Of a stretch of 64,000 bases of DNA, positions 16,341 to 24,875 are shown piece after piece (within the stretch, counting starts at the first letter, position 1; the number at the start of each line of letters is the position of its first letter). The stretch spans positions 62,001 through 126,000 of the forward strand of contig NZ_MDJZ01000012.1 of the NCBI RefSeq assembly GCF_002151125.1. The letters are read 5' to 3'. The notes below the pieces were generated by a model. That model did no database searches. It was not told the origin of the DNA and worked only from the letters and a program-made list of their open reading frames with translations. The stretch is from Clavibacter michiganensis. GTDB taxonomy: Bacteria; Actinomycetota; Actinomycetes; Actinomycetales; Microbacteriaceae. The position numbers and the translations under genes were made by a program.

Positions 16341-17546
16341 CTAGCGCCGGCCGCCGCGCAGGAGCGCCTCGCGGTGCCCGGTGACGGCCTGCAGCAGGCG
16401 CCGCTCGTCGTCGAGGTGCCCGGCCTCCGAGCGCCCGGACGCCGCGGGCCGCTCCGAGAGCATGCGCTGGCGCGCGAACGCGAGCCGCGTCGCGTCGCGG
16501 GTGAACAGGCTCATGGCGCGTCCGGCGTCGCCGCCCCGGGTGCGCGCCCAGAGCCGGGCGCGACGCCGTCCCTGCCACGTGCTCAGCATCTCGACCTCGG
16601 CGGGAGTGAACCAGCCGACGGCGGCGTACTCGCGGAGCCGGCGGCGCGTGAGGTGGATCTCGTAGCGGCGCAGCAGGATCACCACGGTCACGAGGAAGGC
16701 GAAGATCGGCACCTGCAGCAGCACGTAGAAGGAGAGGAAGTCGCCCGTGATGGTGACGCCCGTGTTCCAGAGCGCGTGCAGCACGATGGCGCCGACGAGC
16801 CCGAGCGCGCCGAACCCGAGGGCCGCGCCCGGACCGCGGCGCGCGCCGTAGCCGATGGCGATGCCGGTGATCATCGTGAAGGTCACGTGCGCGAACGGCG
16901 AGAACAGGCCGCGCAGCACGAAGGTCCCGACGAGCGTGCCGGTCGTCCCCGAGACGAGGGGGCCGCCGAAGTAGACGATGTTCTCCGTGAAGGCGAAGCC
17001 GGCCGCGATGGTGGCGCCGTAGACGATGCCGTCGACCGGACCGTCGAAGTGGCGGCGCGCGACCCAGAAGATGAGGAGCAGGCCGATCGCCTTGGCCGAC
17101 TCCTCCACGACGGGCGCCTGGACGGCGAGCTGCAGGAACTCCGTGTACCGCGTGGGCACGCCGATCGCGAGGCGCGCGTACTGCGCGACGAGGTCGAAGG
17201 CGAGCGCGATGGCCACCGAGGCGGCCGCACCCCACAGCAGCGCGAACAGGAGCGCCAGCCGCGGCTCGGGCTCCCACCTGTCGACCCAGCGGATGGCGAG
17301 GAGCACGCCGGCGAGCGGGATCAGGGCGAGGAGCGCGCAGATCGCGACGGCCTCGATCCCCAGGCTGAGCACGAGGTAGGCCGCGACGACGAGGGCGACG
17401 AGCAGCAGCACGGCGACGCCCGCCACGCCGAGCACGGCCGACGCGGTGATGCGCGAGGGCCGCTGCGGGGTCGGCAGCTCCATGGACGGCGGCGGCGCGG
17501 CCGGCGAGGGGCGGTGGACGGTCACGGGGACGGACGGGTCGGTCAC
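16341..17546 (-). CDS. PrsW-family intramembrane metalloprotease
   Basis: 401 residues with about nine membrane helices. The PrsW signatures are present: VEESAKAIG near 145, a following helix pair, and HALWNTG near 260. The founding member of Bacillus subtilis cleaves the anti-sigma factor RsiW, but actinobacterial PrsW homologues have other or unknown targets. A C-terminal soluble region of about 100 residues includes an Arg-rich stretch. The GTG is chosen for the AGAGGG site upstream. No sigma or anti-sigma gene is adjacent. Confidence 0.88.
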   Translation of the reverse strand: MTDPSVPVTVHRPSPAAPPPSMELPTPQRPSRITASAVLGVAGVAVLLLVALVVAAYLVLSLGIEAVAICALLALIPLAGVLLAIRWVDRWEPEPRLALLFALLWGAAASVAIALAFDLVAQYARLAIGVPTRYTEFLQLAVQAPVVEESAKAIGLLLIFWVARRHFDGPVDGIVYGATIAAGFAFTENIVYFGGPLVSGTTGTLVGTFVLRGLFSPFAHVTFTMITGIAIGYGARRGPGAALGFGALGLVGAIVLHALWNTGVTITGDFLSFYVLLQVPIFAFLVTVVILLRRYEIHLTRRRLREYAAVGWFTPAEVEMLSTWQGRRRARLWARTRGGDAGRAMSLFTRDATRLAFARQRMLSERPAASGRSEAGHLDDERRLLQAVTGHREALLRGGRR

Positions 17547-17649
17547 GACGGCCCTCTCTTCGGCGGATCGGCGTCGCCAGCCTACCGGCGGGATCCGCGG
17601 CCGTCCGGGGCTGCGACGCACGCGGACACGCGGCCGGGCGACCCGCGGA

Positions 17650-19074
17650 TCAGGCGGCCTTGCCCGGGTTGAGGATCCCCTGCGGGTCGAACACGCGGCG
17701 GATCCCGGCCGCGAGCCCCATGACGTCCTCGCCCAGCTCGTCGGCCAGCCACCGCCGCTTGAGGAGCCCCACGCCGTGCTCGCCCGTGAGCGTGCCGCCG
17801 AGGTCGACGGCCGCGCGGAAGAGGAGGTCGGCCGCGCGCCAGACGTCGTCCGGGATCCCGGTCGCGTCGCCGTCGGGCGTGGTCGGGTCCTCGGGGAGGA
17901 GGAAGTTCGGGTGCAGGTTGCCGTCGCCCGCGTGCGCCACGGTCGGGATCTCCAGGCCCGTCTCGCGCTCGATCTCGCGGATCCGCGTGAGCATGTCGGC
18001 GAGGCGCGAGCGCGGCACGGCGACGTCCTCGATGAGCACGCGGCCGCGGGCGGCGAGCGCCGGGTGGAAGGCGCGGCGGATCGCGAGGAGGCGCTCGCCC
18101 TCGTCGGCGTCGTCGGTCACGTCGGCCGTGCCGCCGCCCGCGACGACGACGTCGACCACGCGCGCGGCCTCGTCCGCGGCGTCCGGGCCGTCGCAGCGCA
18201 CGAGGAGGTGGGCGGATCCGCGGGAGGAGTGGTCGGTGCCGAGGAACGCGTCGATGGCGACGAGCGCGCCCGGGTCGATGAGCTCCATGGCGGCGGGACG
18301 GATGCGCGCGGCCGTGATCGCCGACGAAGCGGCCGCCGCCGAGGTGGAGTCCGGGAAGAAGGCGGCGACGGTCGACGGCGTCGCGGTCGGCAGCGCGCGG
18401 AGGCGCACGGTCGCGCGCACGATGACGCCGAGCGTGCCCTCGGAGCCGATCATGAGCGCCGTGAGGTCGTACCCGGTCACGCCCTTGACGGTGCGGTGCC
18501 CTGTGTCGATCACGCGGCCGTCGGCGAGCACGACCGTGAGCGCGAGGACGGCCTCGCGGGTGACCCCGTACTTGGCACAGAGGAGGCCGCCCGCGTTCGT
18601 GGCGATGTTGCCGCCGATGGTGGAGATGGCCTTGCTCGCGGGATCCGGCGAGTACCAGAGGCCGAGCGGCGCGAGCGCGGCGTTGAGGTCGTCGTTGAGG
18701 ACGCCGGGCTCCACGACCGCGAGCTCGTCGGCCTCGCTGATCTCGAGGATCCGGTCCATGCCCCGCACCGACAGCACGATCTCGCCCGCGGTCGCCGTCG
18801 CACCGCCCGCGAGGCCCGTGCCCGCGCCGCGCGTGACGACCGGGGTGCCCGTGGCGCTCGCGATGCGGAGCGTCCGGACGACGTGATCCACCTCGGTCGC
18901 CCGCACGACGGCGATCGGATCCGCCGGGCTGCGGTAGCCGGACCGGTCGGAGCGCGCGTCGTCGAGGGAGGCCGGGTCGGTGGCGACGACGTCGCCGAGG
19001 GCCGCGACGAGCTGCGCGCGGACGGCGGCGGCTGCGGCGCCGGCTGCGGGGGTGTGGACCTCGTCGTCGATCAT
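17650..19074 (-). CDS. FAD-binding oxidoreductase (GlcD/D-lactate dehydrogenase type)
   Basis: 474 residues. A PCMH-type FAD domain carries TRGAGTGLAGGATA at about 80-95 and GGNIATNAGG near 160, with a C-terminal FAD oxidase domain containing HAGDGNLHP near 380 and GEHGVG near 430. It oxidises a 2-hydroxy acid such as glycolate or D-lactate; the exact acid is uncertain. No glcE/glcF partners are next to it. TAGGGT ends seven bases before the ATG, so the message is probably leaderless. It is divergent from the glycosylase gene. Confidence 0.9.
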   Translation of the reverse strand: MIDDEVHTPAAGAAAAAVRAQLVAALGDVVATDPASLDDARSDRSGYRSPADPIAVVRATEVDHVVRTLRIASATGTPVVTRGAGTGLAGGATATAGEIVLSVRGMDRILEISEADELAVVEPGVLNDDLNAALAPLGLWYSPDPASKAISTIGGNIATNAGGLLCAKYGVTREAVLALTVVLADGRVIDTGHRTVKGVTGYDLTALMIGSEGTLGVIVRATVRLRALPTATPSTVAAFFPDSTSAAAASSAITAARIRPAAMELIDPGALVAIDAFLGTDHSSRGSAHLLVRCDGPDAADEAARVVDVVVAGGGTADVTDDADEGERLLAIRRAFHPALAARGRVLIEDVAVPRSRLADMLTRIREIERETGLEIPTVAHAGDGNLHPNFLLPEDPTTPDGDATGIPDDVWRAADLLFRAAVDLGGTLTGEHGVGLLKRRWLADELGEDVMGLAAGIRRVFDPQGILNPGKAA

Positions 19075-19132
19075 GCGATCCACCCTAGGTCGCGCGCCCG
19101 CCGCGGTCGGGGGCGTCGGGCAGGCTGGGCGC
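19075..19132. promoter_or_regulatory. 58-bp divergent leaderless promoter region
   Basis: On the minus strand TAGGGT (19082-19087) ends seven bases before the oxidase ATG; on the plus strand CAGGCT (19121-19126) ends six bases before the glycosylase ATG. Both genes therefore appear to be transcribed from the start codon outwards, with the two -35 regions overlapping in the middle. Confidence 0.6.
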
Positions 19133-20089
19133 ATGGACTCCCCCGCCGACGCCGCCGCCGCGCCCGCGCACGTCGAGCGGACGGTGATCGAGGTCCCCGC
19201 GCCCTTCGACGGCGGCGGCGTGATCCGCTTCCTCTCCTGGCACGCGGTGACGGGAGCCGAGGAGGGCGACGCGACGTCGTTCACCCAGTCGGCACGGCTC
19301 GCGCACGGCGCGGGGACCGTGACGGTGCGGCTCGTGGACGCGGAGGCGGCGACCCGTGCGCCGGACGCGTCGACGCGCGTCGAGGTCACCACCCGCGTCG
19401 AGCACCCCGCCGACGCCGCCGAGCTCCTCGCCGGCACCCGCCGCCTGCTCGGGCTCGACGTCGACGCCGCGCGCATCGACGCCGAGCTCGCCCGCGACCC
19501 CGCGCTCGCCGGCGCCGTGCGCGCGACTCCCGGCCTCCGCATCCCCGGCACCCTGGATCCGCGCTCGACCCTCTTCCGCACCATCGTCGGCCAGCAGATC
19601 TCCGTCGCCTCCGCCCGCGCCACCCACGGCCGCATGACGGCGGACCTCGGGGAGGACCTGCCCGTGTCGGTGGCGCACGGATCCGTGACCCGCCTCCCGC
19701 CGACCGCCGCGCGCATCGCCCGCGACGGCGCCGAGCTGCTGCGCGGACCCGCACGGCGCACCGCCACGCTGATCCGCCTCGCCGAGGCCCTCGAGACGGG
19801 GGAGCTGGTGGTCGAGCACGGCATGCCGCGCGCCGAGCTGCGCGCCGCGCTCGTCGCGTTCCACGGCGTCGGCCCGTGGACCGCCGACTACGTCGCGATG
19901 CGCGCCCTCGGGGAGCCCGACATCCTGCTCTCCGGCGACCTCATCGTCCGCCGCGGCGCCGCCGCGCTCGGGCTCCCCGACGAGGCGCGCGCCCTCGACG
20001 CGCGCGCCGCGGCCTGGTCGCCCTGGCGCTCCTACGCGACCCTGCACCTCTGGCGCGTCATGACCGACGGGATGCCGGCGGCAGGCTGA
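19133..20089 (+). CDS. DNA-3-methyladenine glycosylase II (AlkA-like)
   Basis: 318 residues. An AlkA-type N-terminal domain precedes the helix-hairpin-helix/GPD motif HGVGPWTADYVAMR at about 243-256, and the catalytic Asp is in ILLSGDLIVRR near 270. It removes alkylated bases from DNA to start base-excision repair. No Ada methyltransferase domains are attached, unlike many actinobacterial AlkA proteins. CAGGCT six bases before the ATG suggests leaderless translation. The end is four bases from the convergent ku gene. Confidence 0.88.
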   Translation: MDSPADAAAAPAHVERTVIEVPAPFDGGGVIRFLSWHAVTGAEEGDATSFTQSARLAHGAGTVTVRLVDAEAATRAPDASTRVEVTTRVEHPADAAELLAGTRRLLGLDVDAARIDAELARDPALAGAVRATPGLRIPGTLDPRSTLFRTIVGQQISVASARATHGRMTADLGEDLPVSVAHGSVTRLPPTAARIARDGAELLRGPARRTATLIRLAEALETGELVVEHGMPRAELRAALVAFHGVGPWTADYVAMRALGEPDILLSGDLIVRRGAAALGLPDEARALDARAAAWSPWRSYATLHLWRVMTDGMPAAG

Positions 20090-20092
20090 CGA

Positions 20093-21145
20093 TCACGCGC
20101 TCCTCCGCTCCGCGGCGCCCTTCGCGGCGGCGCCCTTCTGCGTGCCGCCCGCCGCCTTCTTCGCAGTCGTCGTCTTCTTCGCGGTCGTCGTCTTCCCGGT
20201 GGTCGCCGCCTTCTTCGCGTCGGGCTTCTTCGCAGCCGACTTCCTCTTCGTCGCGCGCGTCGTGCTCACGTCGTCGGACGCCGCCGCCTTCCCCGTCGCG
20301 GACGCCGTCTTCGCCGTCTTCCGCGCGGGCGCCGTCTTCGCCGCGCCTCCCCCGCCCCGGCTCCGCTCGATGCTGCGCTTCAACGCGTCCATGAGGTCGA
20401 GCACTTCCCCGCCCTCGCCCTCGTCGTCATCGTCGGACTCCCCGAACGTCGCGTCGGTGTCGAGCGAGTCGCCCTGCGCGAGCTTCGCGTCGATGAGCGT
20501 CTTCAGCTGCTCCTGGTACTCGTCGCTGAACTTCGACGGGTCGAAGTCCTCCTCGAAGCCCTCCACGAGCTGCGCCGACATCTTCAGCTCCCGGGGCGAC
20601 ACCTTGGGCGCGGCGTCGAGGGACGGGAAGTCGGCCTCGCGCACCTCGTCGTCCCAGAGCAGCGTCTGCAGCATGAGCACGTCGCCGCGCACGCGCAGCG
20701 CGGCGAGCCGGGTGCGCTGCCGGAGGGTCACGTGCACGATCGCCGTGCGGTCCGTCTCCTGCAGCGTCCGGCGGAGGAGCGCGTACGACTTGGGGCTCGA
20801 CGAGTCGGGCTCGAGGAAGTAGCTGCGGTCGAGCATCACGGGATCCACCTGGTCGCTCGGCACGAACTCCACCACGTCGATCTCGCGGCTCTTCTCCTCC
20901 GGCAGCGCGGAGAGGTCCTCCTCGGTGATCACGACGGTGCGGTCGCCGTCGTCGAACGCCTTGTCGATGTGGGCGTAGTCCACGACCTTGCCGCACACCT
21001 CGCAGCGGCGCTGGTAGCGGATCCGCCCGCCATCGGCGTCGTGCACCTGGTGCAGCGGCACGTCGTGATCCTGCGTGGCGCTGTAGACCTTCACGGGCAC
21101 GTTGACGAGGCCGAAGGTGACGGCGCCCTTCCAGATGGCTCTCAT
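20093..21145 (-). CDS. ku: Ku protein of non-homologous end joining
   Basis: 350 residues. The Ku core (about 1-255) begins MRAIWKGAVTFGLVNVPVK and includes the zinc-type CEVCGKVVDYAHID. After an acidic linker (GESDDDDEGEGGE) the last ~90 residues are a Lys/Ala/Thr tail like the extended C-termini of mycobacterial Ku that bind DNA and aid bridging. The protein forms rings on broken ends and recruits LigD, encoded divergently 36 bases away. The start has no Shine-Dalgarno; a TTCACT box six bases upstream is only a weak -10. Confidence 0.95.
   Translation of the reverse strand: MRAIWKGAVTFGLVNVPVKVYSATQDHDVPLHQVHDADGGRIRYQRRCEVCGKVVDYAHIDKAFDDGDRTVVITEEDLSALPEEKSREIDVVEFVPSDQVDPVMLDRSYFLEPDSSSPKSYALLRRTLQETDRTAIVHVTLRQRTRLAALRVRGDVLMLQTLLWDDEVREADFPSLDAAPKVSPRELKMSAQLVEGFEEDFDPSKFSDEYQEQLKTLIDAKLAQGDSLDTDATFGESDDDDEGEGGEVLDLMDALKRSIERSRGGGGAAKTAPARKTAKTASATGKAAASDDVSTTRATKRKSAAKKPDAKKAATTGKTTTAKKTTTAKKAAGGTQKGAAAKGAAERRSA
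20157..20192 (-). repeat. 18-bp tandem repeat in the ku tail
   Basis: Two copies of an 18-base unit, differing at one base, encode a repeated six-residue Thr/Lys unit in the Ku C-terminus. Unequal exchange here could change tail length without a frameshift. Confidence 0.7.
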
Positions 21146-21181
21146 GGGTCAAGTGAACACCGGCGGGGCCATGCTGGAGCG

Positions 21182-23698
21182 ATGGCGGGGGCGAAGCAGC
21201 AGGTCGAGGTCGACGGGCACCGGATCGCGCTCACGAACCTCGACAAGGTGCTGTACCCGGCCACCGGCACGACCAAGGGCGACGTGATCGCGTACTACGC
21301 CGCCGTCGCGCCGCACATGCTGCCGCACCTCCGCGACAGGCCGGTCACGCGCAAGCGCTGGGTCGACGGCGTCGGCACGGACGAGCAGCCGGGGAAGATG
21401 TTCTTCCAGAAGGACCTCGACGCGCACACGCCGGAGTGGGTGCAGCGGCGGGCGATCCAGCACAGGGACCACGCGAACGACTATCCCCTCGTCGGCGACG
21501 TGGCGACGCTCACATGGCTCGGGCAGATCGCGGCGCTCGAGCTGCACGTGCCGCAGTGGCGGTTCGGCCGCACGGGCGACGTGCGGCGACCCGACCGGCT
21601 CGTGCTCGACCTCGACCCGGGGCCCGGCACCGGCCTCCCCGAGTGCGTCGAGGTCGCGAAGGCCGCCCGCGGGATCCTCCGCGACATGGGCCTCGACCCG
21701 CACCCCGTGACGAGCGGATCCAAGGGCATCCACCTCTACGCCGCCCTCGACGGCAGCCACGACGCCGACGCCATCTCCGAGGTCGCCCACGAGCTCGCCC
21801 GCGCGCTCGAGGCCGACCACCCGGACCTCGTCGTGAGCGACATGAAGAAGGCGCTGCGGCAGGGCAAGGTGCTCGTCGACTGGAGCCAGAACAACCCGGC
21901 CAAGACGACGGTCGCGCCGTACTCGCTGCGCGGGCGGTCCCGGCCCACCGTCGCCGTGCCGCGCACGTGGCGCGAGCTGTCGTCGCCGACGCTCCGGCAC
22001 CTGGAGATGGACGAGGTCGTCGCGCGCGTGCGCAAGCGCGCGGATCCGCTCGCCCCCGTCGAGGAGGGCCACCGCGAGAGCCTCGAGCCCACGCGCGAGC
22101 GGCTCGCCGGCTTCGAGCGGAAGGACCCCGCCGACGCGGAACCCGCCGACGACCGCCTCGCCACGTACCGCGCCAAGCGCGACGCCGCCAAGACCAGCGA
22201 GCCGGTGCCCGCGGAGTCGCCGGCGCCCACCGAGGGCCGGTCCTTCGTGATCCAGGAGCACCACGCCCGCGCGCTGCACTGGGACTTCCGGCTGGAGCAC
22301 GACGGCGTGCTCGTGAGCTGGGCCCTCCCCAAGGGCGTGCCCACCGAGCACGGCACGAACCACCTCGCGGTGCAGACCGAGGACCACCCGCTGGAGTACG
22401 GGTCCTTCGAGGGCACGATCCCCGCGGGCGAGTACGGCGGCGGCGAGGTGACCATCTGGGACGCCGGCACCTTCGAGCTGGAGAAGTGGCGCGACGGGAA
22501 GGAGGTCATCGCGACGCTGCACGGGCGGGGCGACGGCACCGGGATCGACGGGCCGCGCCGGTACGCGCTCATCCACACGGGCGGCCACGGGAAGGCCGAC
22601 GCGAACTGGCTGATCCACCTGATGGAGCCCGCCGACGCCCCGGGGAAGCCGCATGCGAGGCCGGCACGCCCCGCCGCGCTCGAGAGGGCCGGCGGCCGGA
22701 CGCGCGTCGGCGGCCGTCGGAAGGGCGGCGCCGCGTCCGCCCCCGCGCCCATGCTCGCGACCGCCGCGACGGGCCCCGGCCTCGACCCCGACGAGGAGTG
22801 GGCCGTCGAGATGAAGTGGGACGGCTACCGCGCGATCGCGGTCGTCGCCGACGGCCGGGCCACCCTCACGAGCCGCAACGGCGTCGACCTCACGCCCGCC
22901 TTCCCCGAGCTCGCGGAGCTGCCCGACGCTCTGGACGTCGACGACGCGGTGCTCGACGGCGAGATCGTCGTGCTCGGATCCGGCGGCCGCCCCGACTTCG
23001 GCCTCCTGCAGACGCGCCTCGGCCTCACGGGAGAGAAGGACGTCGCGCGCGCCCGGAAGGCCGCGCCCGTGCACCTCATGCTCTTCGACGCGCTCGCGGT
23101 CGGCGACCGCGTGCTCGTCGAGGAGCCGTACGGGGAGCGCCGCGCCGCGCTCCTCGACGCTGTCCGGGAGCCGGGCCGCGGCCGGATCCAGGTCCCGCCC
23201 GCCTTCGACGGCGACCTCGACGGGGCCCTCGCCACCAGCCGCGAGCTCGGTCTCGAGGGCGTCGTCGCCAAGCGCGTCGACGCGCCCTACGAGTCGGGCC
23301 GGCGGTCGAGCGCCTGGATCAAGATCAAGCACCATCGGGCGCAGGAGGTCGTGGTCGGCGGGTGGCGGCCCGGATCCGGCAGCCGCTCCTCCGGCATCGG
23401 CTCGCTGCTCGTCGGCGTCCCGGGACCCGACGGCCTCGAGTACGCGGGCCGCGTCGGCACGGGCTTCACCGAGCGCGACCTCGCCGACGCGCTGCGCCGC
23501 CTCCGTCCCCTCGCCCGGAAGACGAGCCCCTTCGCCGACGTGCCCGCGGCCGACGCCCGCGACGCGCGCTGGATCACGCCGCGTCTCGTCGGCGAGGTCG
23601 AGTTCGCCGAGTGGACCGCCACGGGCCGCCTCCGCCAGGCGTCCTGGCGCGGCTGGCGGCACGACAAGTCCCCGGACGAGGTCGTGCGCGAGGACTGA
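21182..23698 (+). CDS. ligD: Multifunctional ATP-dependent DNA ligase D
   Basis: 838 residues in the mycobacterial order polymerase, phosphoesterase, ligase. The primase-like polymerase domain (1-~300) carries LVLDLDPGPG near 143; the 3'-phosphoesterase domain starts near 354 (HHARALHWDFRLEHDG, with HPLEYGSFEG); the ligase nucleophile Lys is in EMKWDGYR at about 542-549, followed by the OB domain. It fills, trims and seals Ku-bound double-strand breaks. CATGCT lies six bases before the ATG; no ribosome site is visible, so a leaderless start is likely. Confidence 0.95.
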   Translation: MAGAKQQVEVDGHRIALTNLDKVLYPATGTTKGDVIAYYAAVAPHMLPHLRDRPVTRKRWVDGVGTDEQPGKMFFQKDLDAHTPEWVQRRAIQHRDHANDYPLVGDVATLTWLGQIAALELHVPQWRFGRTGDVRRPDRLVLDLDPGPGTGLPECVEVAKAARGILRDMGLDPHPVTSGSKGIHLYAALDGSHDADAISEVAHELARALEADHPDLVVSDMKKALRQGKVLVDWSQNNPAKTTVAPYSLRGRSRPTVAVPRTWRELSSPTLRHLEMDEVVARVRKRADPLAPVEEGHRESLEPTRERLAGFERKDPADAEPADDRLATYRAKRDAAKTSEPVPAESPAPTEGRSFVIQEHHARALHWDFRLEHDGVLVSWALPKGVPTEHGTNHLAVQTEDHPLEYGSFEGTIPAGEYGGGEVTIWDAGTFELEKWRDGKEVIATLHGRGDGTGIDGPRRYALIHTGGHGKADANWLIHLMEPADAPGKPHARPARPAALERAGGRTRVGGRRKGGAASAPAPMLATAATGPGLDPDEEWAVEMKWDGYRAIAVVADGRATLTSRNGVDLTPAFPELAELPDALDVDDAVLDGEIVVLGSGGRPDFGLLQTRLGLTGEKDVARARKAAPVHLMLFDALAVGDRVLVEEPYGERRAALLDAVREPGRGRIQVPPAFDGDLDGALATSRELGLEGVVAKRVDAPYESGRRSSAWIKIKHHRAQEVVVGGWRPGSGSRSSGIGSLLVGVPGPDGLEYAGRVGTGFTERDLADALRRLRPLARKTSPFADVPAADARDARWITPRLVGEVEFAEWTATGRLRQASWRGWRHDKSPDEVVRED

Positions 23699-23787
23699 AT
23701 GGCGCCCACCCGCGGGTGAGGCGGTCCTTCCCATGCACGTTATGACCGCAACCGCGGCGGGCCGCGCCCGCCCGATACGCTCGGGTC

Positions 23788-24666
23788 ATGAAGTTCGCCC
23801 ACCTGCTCGCCGACGACGGCGTGACCCCCCGACTGGCCGCGATCGTCTCCGAGGGCGAGGCGCTCTTCCTCGACGAGGTGCTCGACGACTCCCCGCGCGA
23901 CCTGCAGGACCTCATCGAGCGCGGCGACGACGAGATGGCCCGCGTCCGCGCCACCGTCGAGCGCGCCGTCGCGAGCCGCACCAGCACCACGCCGGTCGAC
24001 GGCCTCACGCACGCCTCCGCCGTCCTCCGCCCGCCGGCCGTCTACGCCGTGGGCCTCAACTACTCCGCGCACGCCGAGGAGCTCAACATCACGAGCGCCT
24101 CCGCCCCCACCGTCTTCGCGCTCTGGCCCAACTCGCTCTCGGGCCACGAGGGCACCACGAGCTGGCCGCGCTCGCTCAGCGAGGAGGTCGACTACGAGGT
24201 CGAGCTCGGCGTGATCATCGGCCGTGCGGCCCGCGACGTGTCCGAGGAGGACGCGCTCGACCACGTGTTCGGCTACACGGTCGTCAACGACATCACGGCC
24301 CGCAACCTGCAGTTCTCGGAGCAGCAGTGGAGCCGCTGCAAGAGCTTCGACGGCTTCTCCCCCACGGGTCCCGTCGTCGTCACGCGCGACGAGGTGCCGG
24401 ATCCGCAGGACCTCCGCATCACGACGGTCCTCGACGGCGAGACCGTGCAGGACGGCCGCACGAGCGGCATGGTCCGCACGGTCGCGCGCCTCGTGTCGTA
24501 CCTCTCCACCTCCTCCACGCTGCAGCCCGGCACGCTGATCTCCACGGGCACGACGAGCGGGGCCGGCTACTCGCGCGACCCGCAGATCTTCCTCAAGGAC
24601 GGCAGCACCGTCACGGTGTCGGTCGAGGGCATCGGCTCGCTCACGACGCACACGCGCATCCTCTGA
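23788..24666 (+). CDS. Fumarylacetoacetate hydrolase-family protein
   Basis: 292 residues. The C-terminal FAH domain starts near VYAVGLNYSAHAEE and has the metal site EVELGVIIG, then VVNDITARNLQ and the SFDGFSPTGP loop. Members hydrolyse or decarboxylate 2-oxo-acids in aromatic or sugar degradation, or act on oxaloacetate. The substrate cannot be inferred since no pathway genes are adjacent. TACGCT ends six bases before the ATG, so the gene is probably leaderless. Confidence 0.88.
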   Translation: MKFAHLLADDGVTPRLAAIVSEGEALFLDEVLDDSPRDLQDLIERGDDEMARVRATVERAVASRTSTTPVDGLTHASAVLRPPAVYAVGLNYSAHAEELNITSASAPTVFALWPNSLSGHEGTTSWPRSLSEEVDYEVELGVIIGRAARDVSEEDALDHVFGYTVVNDITARNLQFSEQQWSRCKSFDGFSPTGPVVVTRDEVPDPQDLRITTVLDGETVQDGRTSGMVRTVARLVSYLSTSSTLQPGTLISTGTTSGAGYSRDPQIFLKDGSTVTVSVEGIGSLTTHTRIL

Positions 24667-24694
24667 GGCGCGACCCGCGCGTAGGGTCGAGCGC

Positions 24695-24832
24695 ATGACC
24701 GACCAGCAGCAGGACCCGATCCACGACCACTCCATCCCGGAGGACGCCGACCTGTCCGCGCCCGACGCGGCGGATCCCGAGACGGACGAGCTGCACGACG
24801 CCACCGGTCGCCGGGGCGAGAAGGACGCGTAG
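24695..24832 (+). CDS. Tiny acidic protein of unknown function
   Basis: 45 residues, MTDQQQDPIHDHSIPEDAD at the start and RRGEKDA at the end, rich in Asp, Glu and Gln without hydrophobic helices. TAGGGT (24682-24687) ends seven bases before the ATG, exactly as for other leaderless genes here, which supports a real gene despite its size. It lies 43 bases ahead of the LEA-like gene and resembles in composition the acidic proteins at 50.5-51.7 kb. No family recognised. Confidence 0.6.
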   Translation: MTDQQQDPIHDHSIPEDADLSAPDAADPETDELHDATGRRGEKDA

Positions 24833-24875
24833 CCGCTCCCGGCCGATCCCCGCGGGCCCCGTCTAGGCTCGACGC

